The notes: generated from the sequence alone by a model not told the origin. A DNA stretch of 64,000 nucleotides from Acidobacteria bacterium UBA2990 (GCA_002347025.1 DEAE01000001.1:79652-143651), one strand, 5' to 3'; counted from the stretch's first letter, positions 1 to 8,401 are shown. Translations and numbers: made by a program.

Positions 1-1051
1 CTGTCCAGTTCCAAGGAGCCCGGAAGCGTACATGTGCTTTTTCTAGCACGGGTGGTTGCAATTCAGCGATTTGCCAATTTGCGCCGCCATCAGTGCTCAC
101 TTCGACCCGTGTTATCCGGCCACGACCGCTCCAGGCTAGTCCTCTGATTTCATGCCAGCCTGGTTCGATGATGCGAGGGTAGGCCGGGTCCGTGATGATA
201 GATCTGGCATCCATCACGAAACTGAACTGGCGTACAGTACGTCCGTCTCCCAAAGGGTCTGTGTATTTTGAAGTTTCCTCGCGGGTCATGAATGGTTGAT
301 CAGCGACTTCGATTCGTCTCAACCATTTGACACTGGCATTACCTTCCCATCCTGGTAGTAGTAGCCGGGCCGGGAACCCGTTCCCTGGCATAAGGGCGTC
401 CCCATTCTGAGCGTAGACAATCATTGCATCGTCAAATGCTTTAGACATGGGGATACTGCGTGTCATGACTGCCGCGTCCTGTCCCTCTGCCAAGAACCAC
501 TTTGCGTCACTGCTAGCGCCGACTTCTTCCATCACAGTGGAAAGTCGGACCCCAGTCCATTCTGTTTGGCTTGTTAAGCCGCAGACCATTTGCGGTAGTG
601 TTTCTGGTGTTCCTCGGCGCAGGTTGCCCGAGCATTCGAGAAAGCAAATACGAGAGGTGGCGGGAAACCTTTTGATGTCTGCTAGGGTAAAGATAGTTGC
701 CCTCTCAACCATTCCGTGGATAAGGAGTTCGTATCGGTCTGGATCAATCGCTGGTACCCCACCGTGGTGACGCTCAAAGTGCAGATCTGCTGGTGTGAGA
801 GTACCTCTCAGATCCTGCAGCGGTGTGCGGGAGGAAGTTGTGCTGGGGTCCCGCCGTGGGCGGACGAACTGTGAGCGCTGACCGAGTTCATTTGGGCCAC
901 GACCTGGCCGCCGGGTGGTTTCGAGTGCTTGTTGACCGGAAACTGGGGTCGTGGCGATCGTGCTGACAGCGCCCGTGGCACCCACAAGTATTTCCCGCCT
1001 TGTCAGACCCCCTGATGAGCCAATTGGTAAAGATTGTCTGGAATCTGCCAT
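1..1051 (-). CDS. SoxC-like molybdopterin sulfite dehydrogenase (partial at window edge)
   Basis: The reading frame is open from an ATG at 1049-1051 to the window edge, so about 350 residues are visible and the C-terminus is cut off. A twin-arginine signal (LTRREILVGATG, Arg18-Arg19) predicts folded export through Tat. The molybdenum-binding oxidoreductase core follows; ECSGN (Cys140) is the motif that holds the molybdenum-coordinating cysteine in the SoxC/sulfite oxidase family. The segment near residue 320 (VEVSTDGGANW) matches the dimerisation domain typical of these enzymes. A GGAGGG ribosome binding site lies 5' of the ATG. Family knowledge suggests periplasmic oxidation of sulfite or a related sulfur compound; the substrate is inferred. 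A cytochrome partner may lie beyond the window. Confidence 0.85.
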   Translation of the reverse strand, partial: MADSRQSLPIGSSGGLTRREILVGATGAVSTIATTPVSGQQALETTRRPGRGPNELGQRSQFVRPRRDPSTTSSRTPLQDLRGTLTPADLHFERHHGGVPAIDPDRYELLIHGMVERATIFTLADIKRFPATSRICFLECSGNLRRGTPETLPQMVCGLTSQTEWTGVRLSTVMEEVGASSDAKWFLAEGQDAAVMTRSIPMSKAFDDAMIVYAQNGDALMPGNGFPARLLLPGWEGNASVKWLRRIEVADQPFMTREETSKYTDPLGDGRTVRQFSFVMDARSIITDPAYPRIIEPGWHEIRGLAWSGRGRITRVEVSTDGGANWQIAELQPPVLEKAHVRFRAPWNWT

Positions 1052-1195
1052 GAAGACCCTCCAACGGGCACTAGATTTTTGGACGAACTGGCCTTTTGTT
1101 GCGATGGGTCCCTTCTGACCCTACCGCTGGCTGACTGCCGATATTATGGCTCAGTTTGGCAGGGCCGTATGGGAGGGAATCAGAGATAGGTCTAT

Positions 1196-1432
1196 TTATG
1201 ACGACGAGAGATCGAGGGCCCGCAGAGCGTCAATGATTTCGAGGTGTTCCGGAAAGCGTTGCTCTTTCTGCTTGGAGAAAATCAGTTTACCATCAGCTTC
1301 AACGTCAAACTGGCCGCGTCCGCCGACAACGATCCTAGAATCGACACCAAGAGCGTCTTTGACTGCGGCCGCCAGACTGGAGGCCTTTGGGAGGTAGTTT
1401 CAAACCTTGCAGTAGCTGATTGACAGCTCCAT
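1196..1432 (-). CDS. SelT/SelW/SelH (Rdx) family selenoprotein with in-frame UGA
   Basis: A 78-residue protein if the TGA at 1400-1402 is read as selenocysteine. The ATG at 1430-1432 is followed by ELSISYCKV, then UGA, then NYLPKASS; this places Cys8 and Sec11 in the CxxU redox motif of SelW-type thioredoxin-like proteins (vertebrate SelW has YCGAUGY). The downstream frame stays open to a TAA at 1196-1198 and carries the family's C-terminal pattern: GGRGQFDVEADGK, then LIFSKQK, then RFPE. An in-frame TAG lies six codons upstream of the ATG, so the start is constrained. A GGAG lies about 15 bases upstream. A SECIS-like hairpin lies just 3' of the UGA. The role is probably a small thiol/selenol redox protein; its substrate is unknown. 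A cysteine-free, truncated non-functional reading is less likely because conservation continues past the UGA. Confidence 0.85.
1367..1385 (-). promoter_or_regulatory. SECIS-like hairpin downstream of the Sec UGA
   Basis: In the mRNA sense, GGCC-U-CCA-GUC-UGG-C-GGCC folds into a stem of four pairs, a U/C mismatch, three more pairs and a GUC loop. Counting the U of UGA as 1, the stem spans 18-36 and the loop starts with G26-U27. Bacterial SECIS elements lie inside the coding region shortly after the UGA and have a G (often GU) at the start of the apical loop, as in E. coli fdhF. Fit is good by eye; no folding program was run. Confidence 0.65.
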
Positions 1433-1797
1433 GATGGAGCGAGTCTACTCCAATGGGGCTCACTTGAGCAACGGCTGGCTTCTTGGAACTGCATTGCTGT
1501 AAGGGTCTCGGAGCCACGATCGTTTACGACGGTTCCTTGTGCCTAAATTGGTATGTGGTTTGGTCTGTTATGGTTGGATGTGGAGTGCGGTTCATAATGT
1601 GACCAGATGTTGCTGTGAGGGCCACTTCCTAGGTCGCGTCGATGGTCCTTGAGTCTTATGCTTGTTTCCTCGTTCTGAAGTGTCTTTGTTCGACTGATGG
1701 CTTGTGGACTTTTAAGGCCTAGTGTTAGAGACAGATAGCCAGGAAATAAGGGTTTTACCAGGCTGTCTGGTATTCGGAGAAGAGGTCTTAGTGTTCG
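1433..1797. other. Intergenic stretch without recognisable gene
   Basis: About 365 bases between the selenoprotein start and the deaminase remnant. Short frames on the minus strand have no family resemblance. No tRNA-Sec, tRNA, terminator or repeat was seen. The promoter of the minus-strand selenoprotein gene must lie in its left part, but no convincing -35/-10 pair stands out. Confidence 0.5.
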
Positions 1798-2091
1798 ATG
1801 ATTGGACACGCGCGATTTATTCGACAGGCCATCGAACTCGCAGCTCAGGCAGCAAGGAAGGGGGATGAGCCGTTTGGAGCACTGCTTGTCGTCGATTCAC
1901 TGCCGAAACCCTCGCTGTACGCTAGTACGGAACCCTGTGTGATGTGCTGTGGTGCCATCACTCATAGAAGGCTGGAGATTCCGTCACGCCACATTCTCGG
2001 TTTAGGACGGAGGTACGTCGAAGTCATCGGACCAGTTCTGGAACCCGATGCAGTGGCCGTTCACCGTAGTTGCTGGAGTGAACAGACCTGA
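1798..2091 (+). pseudogene. Nucleoside/guanine deaminase remnant lacking the HAE catalytic motif
   Basis: The 97-residue frame starts like a CMP/dCMP-type deaminase (RQAIELAAQAARKGDEPFGALLVVD) and resumes at LYASTEPCVMCCGAI, which holds the two zinc cysteines (PCxxC). The usual intervening 30-40 residues with the His-Ala-Glu zinc ligand and proton shuttle are missing. A second piece is missing between ITHRRLEIPS and the C-terminal VEVIGPVLEPDA segment, which aligns to the guanine deaminase-like tail. Both losses are in frame. The protein cannot be an active deaminase by the known mechanism; it is most likely a decaying gene. An upstream GAGAAGAGG could serve as ribosome binding site. Confidence 0.7.
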
Positions 2092-2200
2092 GGTGAATGT
2101 TGGTTTGGACTTGGTTTTTGAAGGTGAGGTTGGAATCGATGTTGCGTGAAATCCTGTTGGAGGTTCGGGAGGACTACATAGTGAGCAAGGAGAGACGCTG

Positions 2201-2848
2201 ATGAAATTTATGGGAGATCTACCAGTGATGCCGACTGTGGACCAAGCCCCTCAGGGCCGTTCTGGGCCGATGGCAGTAGGAGATAGGCATGCGGTGTTAG
2301 GAAACCCACTCAGTCCGCCTTTTCCAGATGGTTTGCAGCGTGCGGTGTTCGGTATGGGTTGTTTCTGGGGGGCTGAGTGTGGTTTTTGGACTTTACCGGG
2401 TGTGTTCACGACCGCAGTTGGCTATGCCGGTGGTTTTACTCCAAATCCGACTTACCGTGAGGTTTGTGGGGGACTGACCGGGCACACCGAGGTGGTATTG
2501 ACAATGTATGACCCAGCCCGGATTGAGTTCAACGAGTTGCTGTGTCAATTCTGGGAAAACCACGACCCAACGCAAGGCATGCGTCAGGGCAATGATGTAG
2601 GTACTCAGTATCGGTCAGTGATTCACTGTCATGACGAAGCACAGCTGGAAGCTGCCGAAAGCTCCCAGCGCATCTATCAAGAGGTATTAGGGAAGGCAGG
2701 CTATGGCCAGATAACGACTGAAATCGTGATGGCACCGCCTTTTTTCTACGCTGAGGACTACCATCAGCAGTATCTCTCCAAGAACCCCCAGGGCTACTGC
2801 GGCCATGGCGGTACGGGAGTGTCCTGTCCGGTTGGTGTTTCTGTTTAG
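2201..2848 (+). CDS. msrA: Peptide-methionine (S)-S-oxide reductase MsrA
   Basis: Reduces methionine-S-sulfoxide in proteins and free methionine. The 215-residue product has the catalytic motif GCFWGAE with Cys54, the downstream GYAGG and NPTYREVC segments, HTEVV, the YRSVI strand and EDYHQQY. C-terminal Cys200 and Cys209 are placed like the resolving cysteines of three-cysteine MsrA enzymes. The N-terminal extension of about 45 residues resembles that of E. coli MsrA rather than an export signal, so a cytoplasmic enzyme is likely. The ATG is preceded by AAGGAGAG at suitable spacing. It sits between a deaminase remnant and enolase and close to the SelW-like protein, another thiol redox protein. 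Confidence 0.95.
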   Translation: MKFMGDLPVMPTVDQAPQGRSGPMAVGDRHAVLGNPLSPPFPDGLQRAVFGMGCFWGAECGFWTLPGVFTTAVGYAGGFTPNPTYREVCGGLTGHTEVVLTMYDPARIEFNELLCQFWENHDPTQGMRQGNDVGTQYRSVIHCHDEAQLEAAESSQRIYQEVLGKAGYGQITTEIVMAPPFFYAEDYHQQYLSKNPQGYCGHGGTGVSCPVGVSV

Positions 2849-2969
2849 TGTTCACAATCAAAGAAAAGTCTCACAAGGGCGTGGTGATAACTCCCGTGAG
2901 GTGAGTCGGGCAACGCGGGCATAGTGTTCGAAGGGGCGATAACGTCCGCTTGTAGCCTGGAGGGGTGGA

Positions 2970-4277
2970 ATGGGCGAAGACTGCGAGATAACGGAAGTAG
3001 CAGCTCATGAGATTCTCGATAGCCGTGGGAATCCAACGGTTGAGGTTGAGGTGGCGCTACGAAGCGGTGTTTCTGGCCGTGCTGCGGTTCCTTCGGGTGC
3101 CTCGACGGGAGCGTTGGAGGCGGTGGAATTACGAGATGGGGACCGAGCCCGTTACCTGGGCAAGGGTGTGACCAAGGCGGTGGAGAATGTCAACACAGAG
3201 ATACGAGAGCGGCTGATCGGTCTCAAGCCAAGTAACCAGGAGGAGATAGATCGAACATTGTGTGCTCTGGATGGGACTGAGAACAAAGGGCGGCTTGGTG
3301 CGAACGCAGTGCTTGGGGTCTCTCTGGCCGTGGCGAAGGCCGGGGCGGCGGCTGTCCGGCTGCCTTTGTTTCAGTATCTGGGCGGAGACGCTGCATCCGA
3401 TTTACCGGTACCCATGATGAATGTGCTCAACGGTGGTGCTCATGCTGATAATAACGTCGATATCCAGGAGTTCATGGTGATTCCAGTTGGTGCGCCGACT
3501 TTTGCAGAGGCGCTTCGCGTTGGCACGGAGATCTTTCACCACTTGCGCGCGGTACTACAGGACAGTGGACACCAGACGGCCGTTGGGGATGAAGGTGGGT
3601 TTGCACCAAATTTTGCATCGAACGAAGAAGCGCTTGATGTGCTGATGCAGGCTATTGAGCGCGCTGGTTACTCTCCTGGTGAGGATGTGTACTTAGGGCT
3701 TGATGTGGCGGCTAGCGAGTTCTACCAGGATGGGTGCTACCAGTTGTCGACAGACGGTGCTGCTGAGCGGACCTCGTCGGATATGGTTGATTGGTGCCGT
3801 CGCTTGATCGACCGGTACCCTATCCTCTCCATAGAAGATGGTTTGGCTGAGACTGATTGGGAGGGTTGGGCCGCCTTGACTAAGGCCCTGGGGCAGCGTG
3901 CCCAGTTGGTTGGTGACGATCTGTTTGTGACGAATACGAAAATTTTTGAACAGGGCATCCGGCAGGAGGTCGGTAATGGGATTCTCGTTAAGTTGAACCA
4001 AATCGGGACACTGACTGAAACCATGAAAGCGATCGAAATGGCTAAACTCGCATCTTATGCGGCTGTGATCTCGCATCGCTCTGGTGAAACGGAAGACACT
4101 ACAATCGCGGATGTTGCGGTGGCGACAAATGCAGGGCAAATCAAGACCGGGTCGCTCTGTCGAACAGATCGGACCGCCAAATATAATCAGTTGTTACGAA
4201 TTGAGCGTCACCTAGGGTCTAAGGCTCGATATCCTGGGTATGAGGCCTTCTCCAACCTGGCATTGTTTTCCGGCTAA
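2970..4277 (+). CDS. eno: Enolase (phosphopyruvate hydratase)
   Basis: Glycolytic conversion of 2-phosphoglycerate to phosphoenolpyruvate, and the reverse in gluconeogenesis. The 435-residue length is normal. Family signatures are present in order: ILDSRGNPTVEVE near residue 16, PSGASTG, the metal-binding LSIEDGLAETDWEGW, VGDDLFVTN, the lysine segment LVKLNQIGTLTET and the C-terminal signature SHRSGETEDTTIADVAV with IKTGS. The ATG follows GGAGGGGTGGA. It is apparently monocistronic; the next gene is convergent and no clear hairpin terminator lies between them. Confidence 0.98.
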   Translation: MGEDCEITEVAAHEILDSRGNPTVEVEVALRSGVSGRAAVPSGASTGALEAVELRDGDRARYLGKGVTKAVENVNTEIRERLIGLKPSNQEEIDRTLCALDGTENKGRLGANAVLGVSLAVAKAGAAAVRLPLFQYLGGDAASDLPVPMMNVLNGGAHADNNVDIQEFMVIPVGAPTFAEALRVGTEIFHHLRAVLQDSGHQTAVGDEGGFAPNFASNEEALDVLMQAIERAGYSPGEDVYLGLDVAASEFYQDGCYQLSTDGAAERTSSDMVDWCRRLIDRYPILSIEDGLAETDWEGWAALTKALGQRAQLVGDDLFVTNTKIFEQGIRQEVGNGILVKLNQIGTLTETMKAIEMAKLASYAAVISHRSGETEDTTIADVAVATNAGQIKTGSLCRTDRTAKYNQLLRIERHLGSKARYPGYEAFSNLALFSG

Positions 4278-4391
4278 AGCAAAAGGGAGACGCACTGGAG
4301 ACTCTATGCAACGGGTTGTAGCTGGTTGATGTAAGCCAGACACCGTGTATGGTGGACTATCCGTTCGACTTCGAGTGAGAAATCGCACGGG

Positions 4392-5390
4392 CTAGGTTAT
4401 TCGTCCCAGCGCTTCCGCTGTCGGTGATTCAGGCCAGACCGGTGGAGGGGTAGCGACGTAGCCCGTGTGGGCCAGCTGACTTTGAAAATATGACACCTCT
4501 GAAGCAGAGAAGAGCAACGCGATAATGAGTCGGATTATGAGGTAGATTTGGCCACCGAGGAAGATGATCCACGTAGAACTATTGCTCGATGTGGCCAGTG
4601 TGTAGAGGAGGATGATGAAGATCAGTACAAGTCCGTTTGCTGCATAGAGGCTGATGCACCTGGCTGGGTGGCGGAGGACGAACCGCCAACCTGCGAGCAA
4701 TCCACCTAACATGCTGTGTCGATCTTCGACAATAGTACGCACCCTTGCGTAGTCGACTACCAGATTGACACAGATCAGTAGCGAGCTAAAGACGAGATAG
4801 ATCAAGCACTGAATCGAGAACGCTTGCGCTTCGCTGGTGAAGAGGGTGCTCATGGAAGTGGCTGCACGATGAAACCAGCCGAAAACGAATCCGAAAAGGA
4901 TAACGTAAGCGAGCCCTGCGATTAAGGTTAGTCGAAGCAAACGGAACACATGGAGCCCGCAGGCCGAGAAGAAGCCGGCGCTTCGGGTGGGGCGGTTTCT
5001 GGCGTATCTGTCAATTACTCCGCCCTGTAGAAAATTCCAGACCACAAGATGGGCAACAGAGACTAGTCCTATAACCACTAAAGTTTCATTGCCATCCAGA
5101 AGGCTACTGAGGTCAGTCAGCAGTGTGGCGGTGACGATGATTGGCGGTACGTATAGTTGGCCGATTCCGCTGGCGTGAGCCGAAATCTGTTGCCACCAAT
5201 CCCAAGGAATAGTGTTGGTCGCCCTTGCTGGAGTCAATATGTCCCCGAAGACGACCTGTAGCTCACCTCGTAGTAGGAGTCCTAGTGGCAGTGTCATAGC
5301 GACTGTGAGCAGCCAGGCTCCGAGTAGCACAGCCGGAGCTGCTAGAACACGCCGAAGGCCATCTCTTAGCGGGAGTGTGATAGGCCTCAT
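4392..5390 (-). CDS. Multi-pass membrane protein of unknown function
   Basis: A 332-residue product if started at the ATG at 5388-5390, which has AGGA seven bases upstream; an upstream TTG would add 16 polar residues with no membrane or domain character. About six hydrophobic segments are visible, the first at residues 15-40 (AVLLGAWLLTVAMTLPLGLL), with others in the middle and two near the C-terminus. A loop with YARVRTIVEDRHSML lies before the last pair. I recognise no enzyme or transporter motif. The C-terminus is a soluble tail. It stands alone, convergent with eno. Confidence 0.75.
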   Translation of the reverse strand: MRPITLPLRDGLRRVLAAPAVLLGAWLLTVAMTLPLGLLLRGELQVVFGDILTPARATNTIPWDWWQQISAHASGIGQLYVPPIIVTATLLTDLSSLLDGNETLVVIGLVSVAHLVVWNFLQGGVIDRYARNRPTRSAGFFSACGLHVFRLLRLTLIAGLAYVILFGFVFGWFHRAATSMSTLFTSEAQAFSIQCLIYLVFSSLLICVNLVVDYARVRTIVEDRHSMLGGLLAGWRFVLRHPARCISLYAANGLVLIFIILLYTLATSSNSSTWIIFLGGQIYLIIRLIIALLFSASEVSYFQSQLAHTGYVATPPPVWPESPTAEALGRIT

Positions 5391-5630
5391 AAATGGGTCC
5401 TGTTGGCTGCAGGGGAGGGTTTTGGGAGGAGTCCCCAATCCAGTGCTAGAACGGAGTGTGAGGAGAAATCTCTACTGGGTGAGTTTTGCAGAAGTCCAGT
5501 GTGGTTGCTAGGGCCGTCAATTTGTAGCGTCAACAACTCGGTCCTGTTGTCATTACCACGTGCAATCTTCAGCTGTGATCGGTGCCTGGTTAGAGGCAAC
5601 GAAAGTGGAACACAATGCCGTTTTCACGCC

Positions 5631-5951
5631 TTACCGGTAGTCATCCCTTACCGGGTGGAACACATCGATGATGCGACAGTCTGTCAACGCCTGCCCCGAG
5701 TGACGTGCGTTCGGTGGGACAAAGGCCACTGCACCAGGACCCAGCCTTTGGGTTTCGCCCTCGATGGTCATCTCGAATTGGCCCTCTAACACATGCGACA
5801 CCTGTTCATGAGGGTGGGCGTGTTCGGGCAGTTGGGCTTTACTCGAGATGGTCCAGGTGACTGAGGTCATGGTGGCACCGGTAGCGAACTGCCCCACGAA
5901 ACCCGGCATTGGTTCCTTGTGAGCCAGCTCGCTTAGGGAGAGAAATGACAT
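5631..5951 (-). CDS. Cupin-domain protein
   Basis: A 106-residue single-domain cupin. The first metal-binding box is visible as PEHAHPHEQVSHVLEG (His44, His46, His48, Glu49) and the second as PGAVAFVPPNARHSG (His84), separated by the usual short strand region. No signal peptide is seen. It starts six bases after the stop of the PQQ dehydrogenase gene, so it is very likely the third gene of the cytochrome/PQQ dehydrogenase operon. Small cupins of this type can bind metals or small organic acids. A role in handling the product of the dehydrogenase or in sensing it is inferred from context only. Confidence 0.85.
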   Translation of the reverse strand: MSFLSLSELAHKEPMPGFVGQFATGATMTSVTWTISSKAQLPEHAHPHEQVSHVLEGQFEMTIEGETQRLGPGAVAFVPPNARHSGQALTDCRIIDVFHPVRDDYR

Positions 5952-5957
5952 TGTTTC

Positions 5958-7592
5958 TCACTCGTTCAGGGCGAAGGTGTAAACGACGTTGCCCGCTGCA
6001 ACAGTCACGTGCTGCTTTCCGTTAACGGAATACGACATTGGGGCTGTGTGTATCCGTCGGCCGAGATTGATGTGCCAGAGTTCTTCGCCGCTCACAGCGT
6101 CTAATGCATAAAAGAAACCGTCTACGCTACCGCTGAACACAAGGTCGCCAGCGGTCGTCATGATTCCCGCGGTCGATCTTGGTTGAATTTCATATTCCCA
6201 CCTGATGTCGCCGGTTCTCGGATCGATGGCGCGGATAGCACTCTGGTAATTTTCGATGGGTAGTGGACGCTGTGAACCCCCACCCGTGAACTGGTCACCT
6301 TCCACGTAATCTTCGTCTCGCTTATAGAAAATATCCTCGCCGTCATAGGCCTGTACGTAGAATAGCTCCGTCCGTGGACTATAGGCAGGTGAGAACCAGT
6401 TTGTGCCGCCGCCGACAGGCGGTGAGACGATGTTTCCTTCTGGTGTCGGTAACTTGTTGGGCGCACGAATGGGCCGACCATTGGAGTCCAATCCTTCTGC
6501 CCAGGTTTGTTTGGCGAAGGGCTTCCCGACCAAGAATTCTCCGGTTTCACGGTCGAGTGTGTAGTAGAAGGCGTTGCGGTTAGCCCACATCATTAACTTC
6601 CGCATCTCACCGTCGATCTCGAGATCCGCCAAGATTGGCACTTGGATGGCATCCCAGTCATGCACGTCCCAGGGTGTGAACTGGAAATACCATTCCATGT
6701 TGCCAGTCGTGCCATTCAGCGCGAGGGCTGAATCAGAGTAAAGGTTGTCTCCCAGTCGGACATCACCGTTCCAATCAGGGCCAGGGTTGCCGGTGCCCCA
6801 GTAGACTAGGTCAAGGTCTGGATCATACGAGCCGGTGATCCAGCTGGCTGACCCGCCAGTGCGCCACGAATCGCCAGCCCAGGTTTGGTTGTCTGGGTGG
6901 TCTGGACCAGGGATCGTCCAAGCCCGCCAGGCACGATCGCCAGAGGCGGCGTCATAGGAATCGACGAACCCCCGGATTCCAAACTCACCACCAGCGATAC
7001 CTGTTACCACCTGATCTTTGACAATTAAGGGGGCCGCTGTCTTGCTGTAGCCGGCACGATGATCGGCGGTTTCTGCATTCCAGAGGAGATTGCCACTACG
7101 GGCATCGATGGCCACTAGGTGAGCGTCTAGGGTGCTCATGTAGAGGGTGTCACCCAGAATTGCGACACCACGATTATTTCGTCCGCAGCAGATGCGCAAA
7201 TCGTCTGGGAGTTCGTGGTTATAGCGCCAGTATTGGAGGCCAGTTTCTGCGTCAACCGCGACCACATTGCTCGGTGCTTCGGTGATAAACATCACACCAT
7301 CGACTACAACGGGCACGGTCTCTGACCGGTCGAGCTGTGGAATCTGATAGGCCCATTTGAGCTCGAGTTCACCCACGTTGCGGTTGTGAACTTGGTCAAG
7401 GCCGCTGTAATGCTGGCTGTCGAGAGTGCCGGAGTACATGAGCCAATTTTCCGGCTCGTCAGCTGCGTTTACGAGGCGTTCCCAGGTTACTGGTGAGAAT
7501 AAGGGAGTCGATCCTGGTGTAGATTCGGATTCCTGCCCGTGGACAGGGACTGCGGCTATTAGCAATGCTAAACCGATGGTCAATCGTTGCAT
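5958..7592 (-). CDS. PQQ-dependent alcohol dehydrogenase, lanthanide-type signature
   Basis: A secreted eight-bladed propeller quinoprotein of the methanol/ethanol dehydrogenase family, about 544 residues, with an N-terminal signal peptide ending near VHGQ. PQQ pocket features are visible: the vicinal cysteine pair in ICCGRNNRG, the metal-ligand glutamate in GGEFGIRG and the asparagine in GTGNPGPDW. The catalytic aspartate segment reads TPWDVHDWDAIQ, so the catalytic Asp is followed by Asp two residues later, the DxD pattern of XoxF-type lanthanide enzymes, where calcium MxaF has Ala. The ATG at 7590-7592 has GGAG eight bases upstream; a TTG two codons earlier overlaps the previous stop. It follows a dihaem cytochrome c gene by two bases, a likely electron acceptor. 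Confidence 0.9.
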   Translation of the reverse strand: MQRLTIGLALLIAAVPVHGQESESTPGSTPLFSPVTWERLVNAADEPENWLMYSGTLDSQHYSGLDQVHNRNVGELELKWAYQIPQLDRSETVPVVVDGVMFITEAPSNVVAVDAETGLQYWRYNHELPDDLRICCGRNNRGVAILGDTLYMSTLDAHLVAIDARSGNLLWNAETADHRAGYSKTAAPLIVKDQVVTGIAGGEFGIRGFVDSYDAASGDRAWRAWTIPGPDHPDNQTWAGDSWRTGGSASWITGSYDPDLDLVYWGTGNPGPDWNGDVRLGDNLYSDSALALNGTTGNMEWYFQFTPWDVHDWDAIQVPILADLEIDGEMRKLMMWANRNAFYYTLDRETGEFLVGKPFAKQTWAEGLDSNGRPIRAPNKLPTPEGNIVSPPVGGGTNWFSPAYSPRTELFYVQAYDGEDIFYKRDEDYVEGDQFTGGGSQRPLPIENYQSAIRAIDPRTGDIRWEYEIQPRSTAGIMTTAGDLVFSGSVDGFFYALDAVSGEELWHINLGRRIHTAPMSYSVNGKQHVTVAAGNVVYTFALNE

Positions 7593-7594
7593 GA

Positions 7595-8401
7595 TCAACT
7601 CTCCTCTCGTCGGAGCGAATACAGATAAGCAATGAGGTCGTCCAGTTCGCTACTGGTCAGCGTCCTCCCGGTGGCTGGCATGGTCGAGGCTGTGATGCGC
7701 TCGTAAGACTGAACACTGTCCTTGGCAAATGACCACAGATTTTCGTCCGCGTCCATAATTCGCATCGAGAATGTATCCTCGCCCATTCGTAGCCCTTGGA
7801 CGACCGAACCGTCTTGGCGTGTGACCCGGAGGGTCCACCAGCGGGGGGGGACTTCCTCGTCTGGGTTCTGGAGGTCGCTCCTCAGTTCATCTGGGTCTCG
7901 GCGCTCGCCGACTCGGCTCAAATCCTGTCCTCGTCTCCCTCCCTGCCCATTGACCATGTGGCAACTACTGCAATTGCCTTTCCCCGCGAACAACTGCTCG
8001 CCGTTTGTGGCGTTGCCTGGTAAATTAACATCGGGCGTTTCGTTCAACGAGTTTAGATAACTGACGACCATCCAGACCGATTGGTCCGTAGAGGCACGAC
8101 TGATACCGATCATCTGGGAATTCGGGAGCCCATTGCGAATGATATCGAAAAGACCGGCATCGGTGCTGACGGTCCGGTATCCGCTAGTTAGGTCGGGTCC
8201 TAACTCACCCCCACCTGCGTCGATGCCGTGACAGCGCCCGCACTGTTGCTGGAACAGCCTCTCTCCCATCCGGATGTCCAGGGGGGTCGTGAATTCGTGA
8301 GCATTCAACTCTTGAGCGCGTGGGGCGGCCGGTGTCGTTATGAGACACAGGGACGCTAGCAACGCTGTTGCCGTTATCGTCCATAAGCTACGCATTGGCA
8401 T
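7595..8401 (-). CDS. Secreted dihaem cytochrome c
   Basis: A 268-residue periplasmic protein with a signal peptide (residues 1-29, ending APRAQ) and two haem c attachment motifs, CGRCH at 54-58 and CSSCH at 144-148. Each sits in a cytochrome c fold with typical flanks (GERLFQQQ before the first, GEQLFAGKGN before the second). The C-terminal segment TGRTLTSSELDDLIAYLYSL is the family's last helix. The start was moved to the ATG at 8399-8401 because GGAGGG lies five bases upstream and the signal peptide then begins properly. It is the first gene of an operon with the PQQ dehydrogenase and cupin, so it is probably the dehydrogenase's electron acceptor. Confidence 0.9.
   Translation of the reverse strand: MPMRSLWTITATALLASLCLITTPAAPRAQELNAHEFTTPLDIRMGERLFQQQCGRCHGIDAGGGELGPDLTSGYRTVSTDAGLFDIIRNGLPNSQMIGISRASTDQSVWMVVSYLNSLNETPDVNLPGNATNGEQLFAGKGNCSSCHMVNGQGGRRGQDLSRVGERRDPDELRSDLQNPDEEVPPRWWTLRVTRQDGSVVQGLRMGEDTFSMRIMDADENLWSFAKDSVQSYERITASTMPATGRTLTSSELDDLIAYLYSLRREES

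Noticed and set aside
2201..2848. Possible selenocysteine at the MsrA active site, checked because a selenoprotein is nearby.
   Set aside because: The catalytic codon reads cysteine (GCFW) and the frame has no internal UGA.
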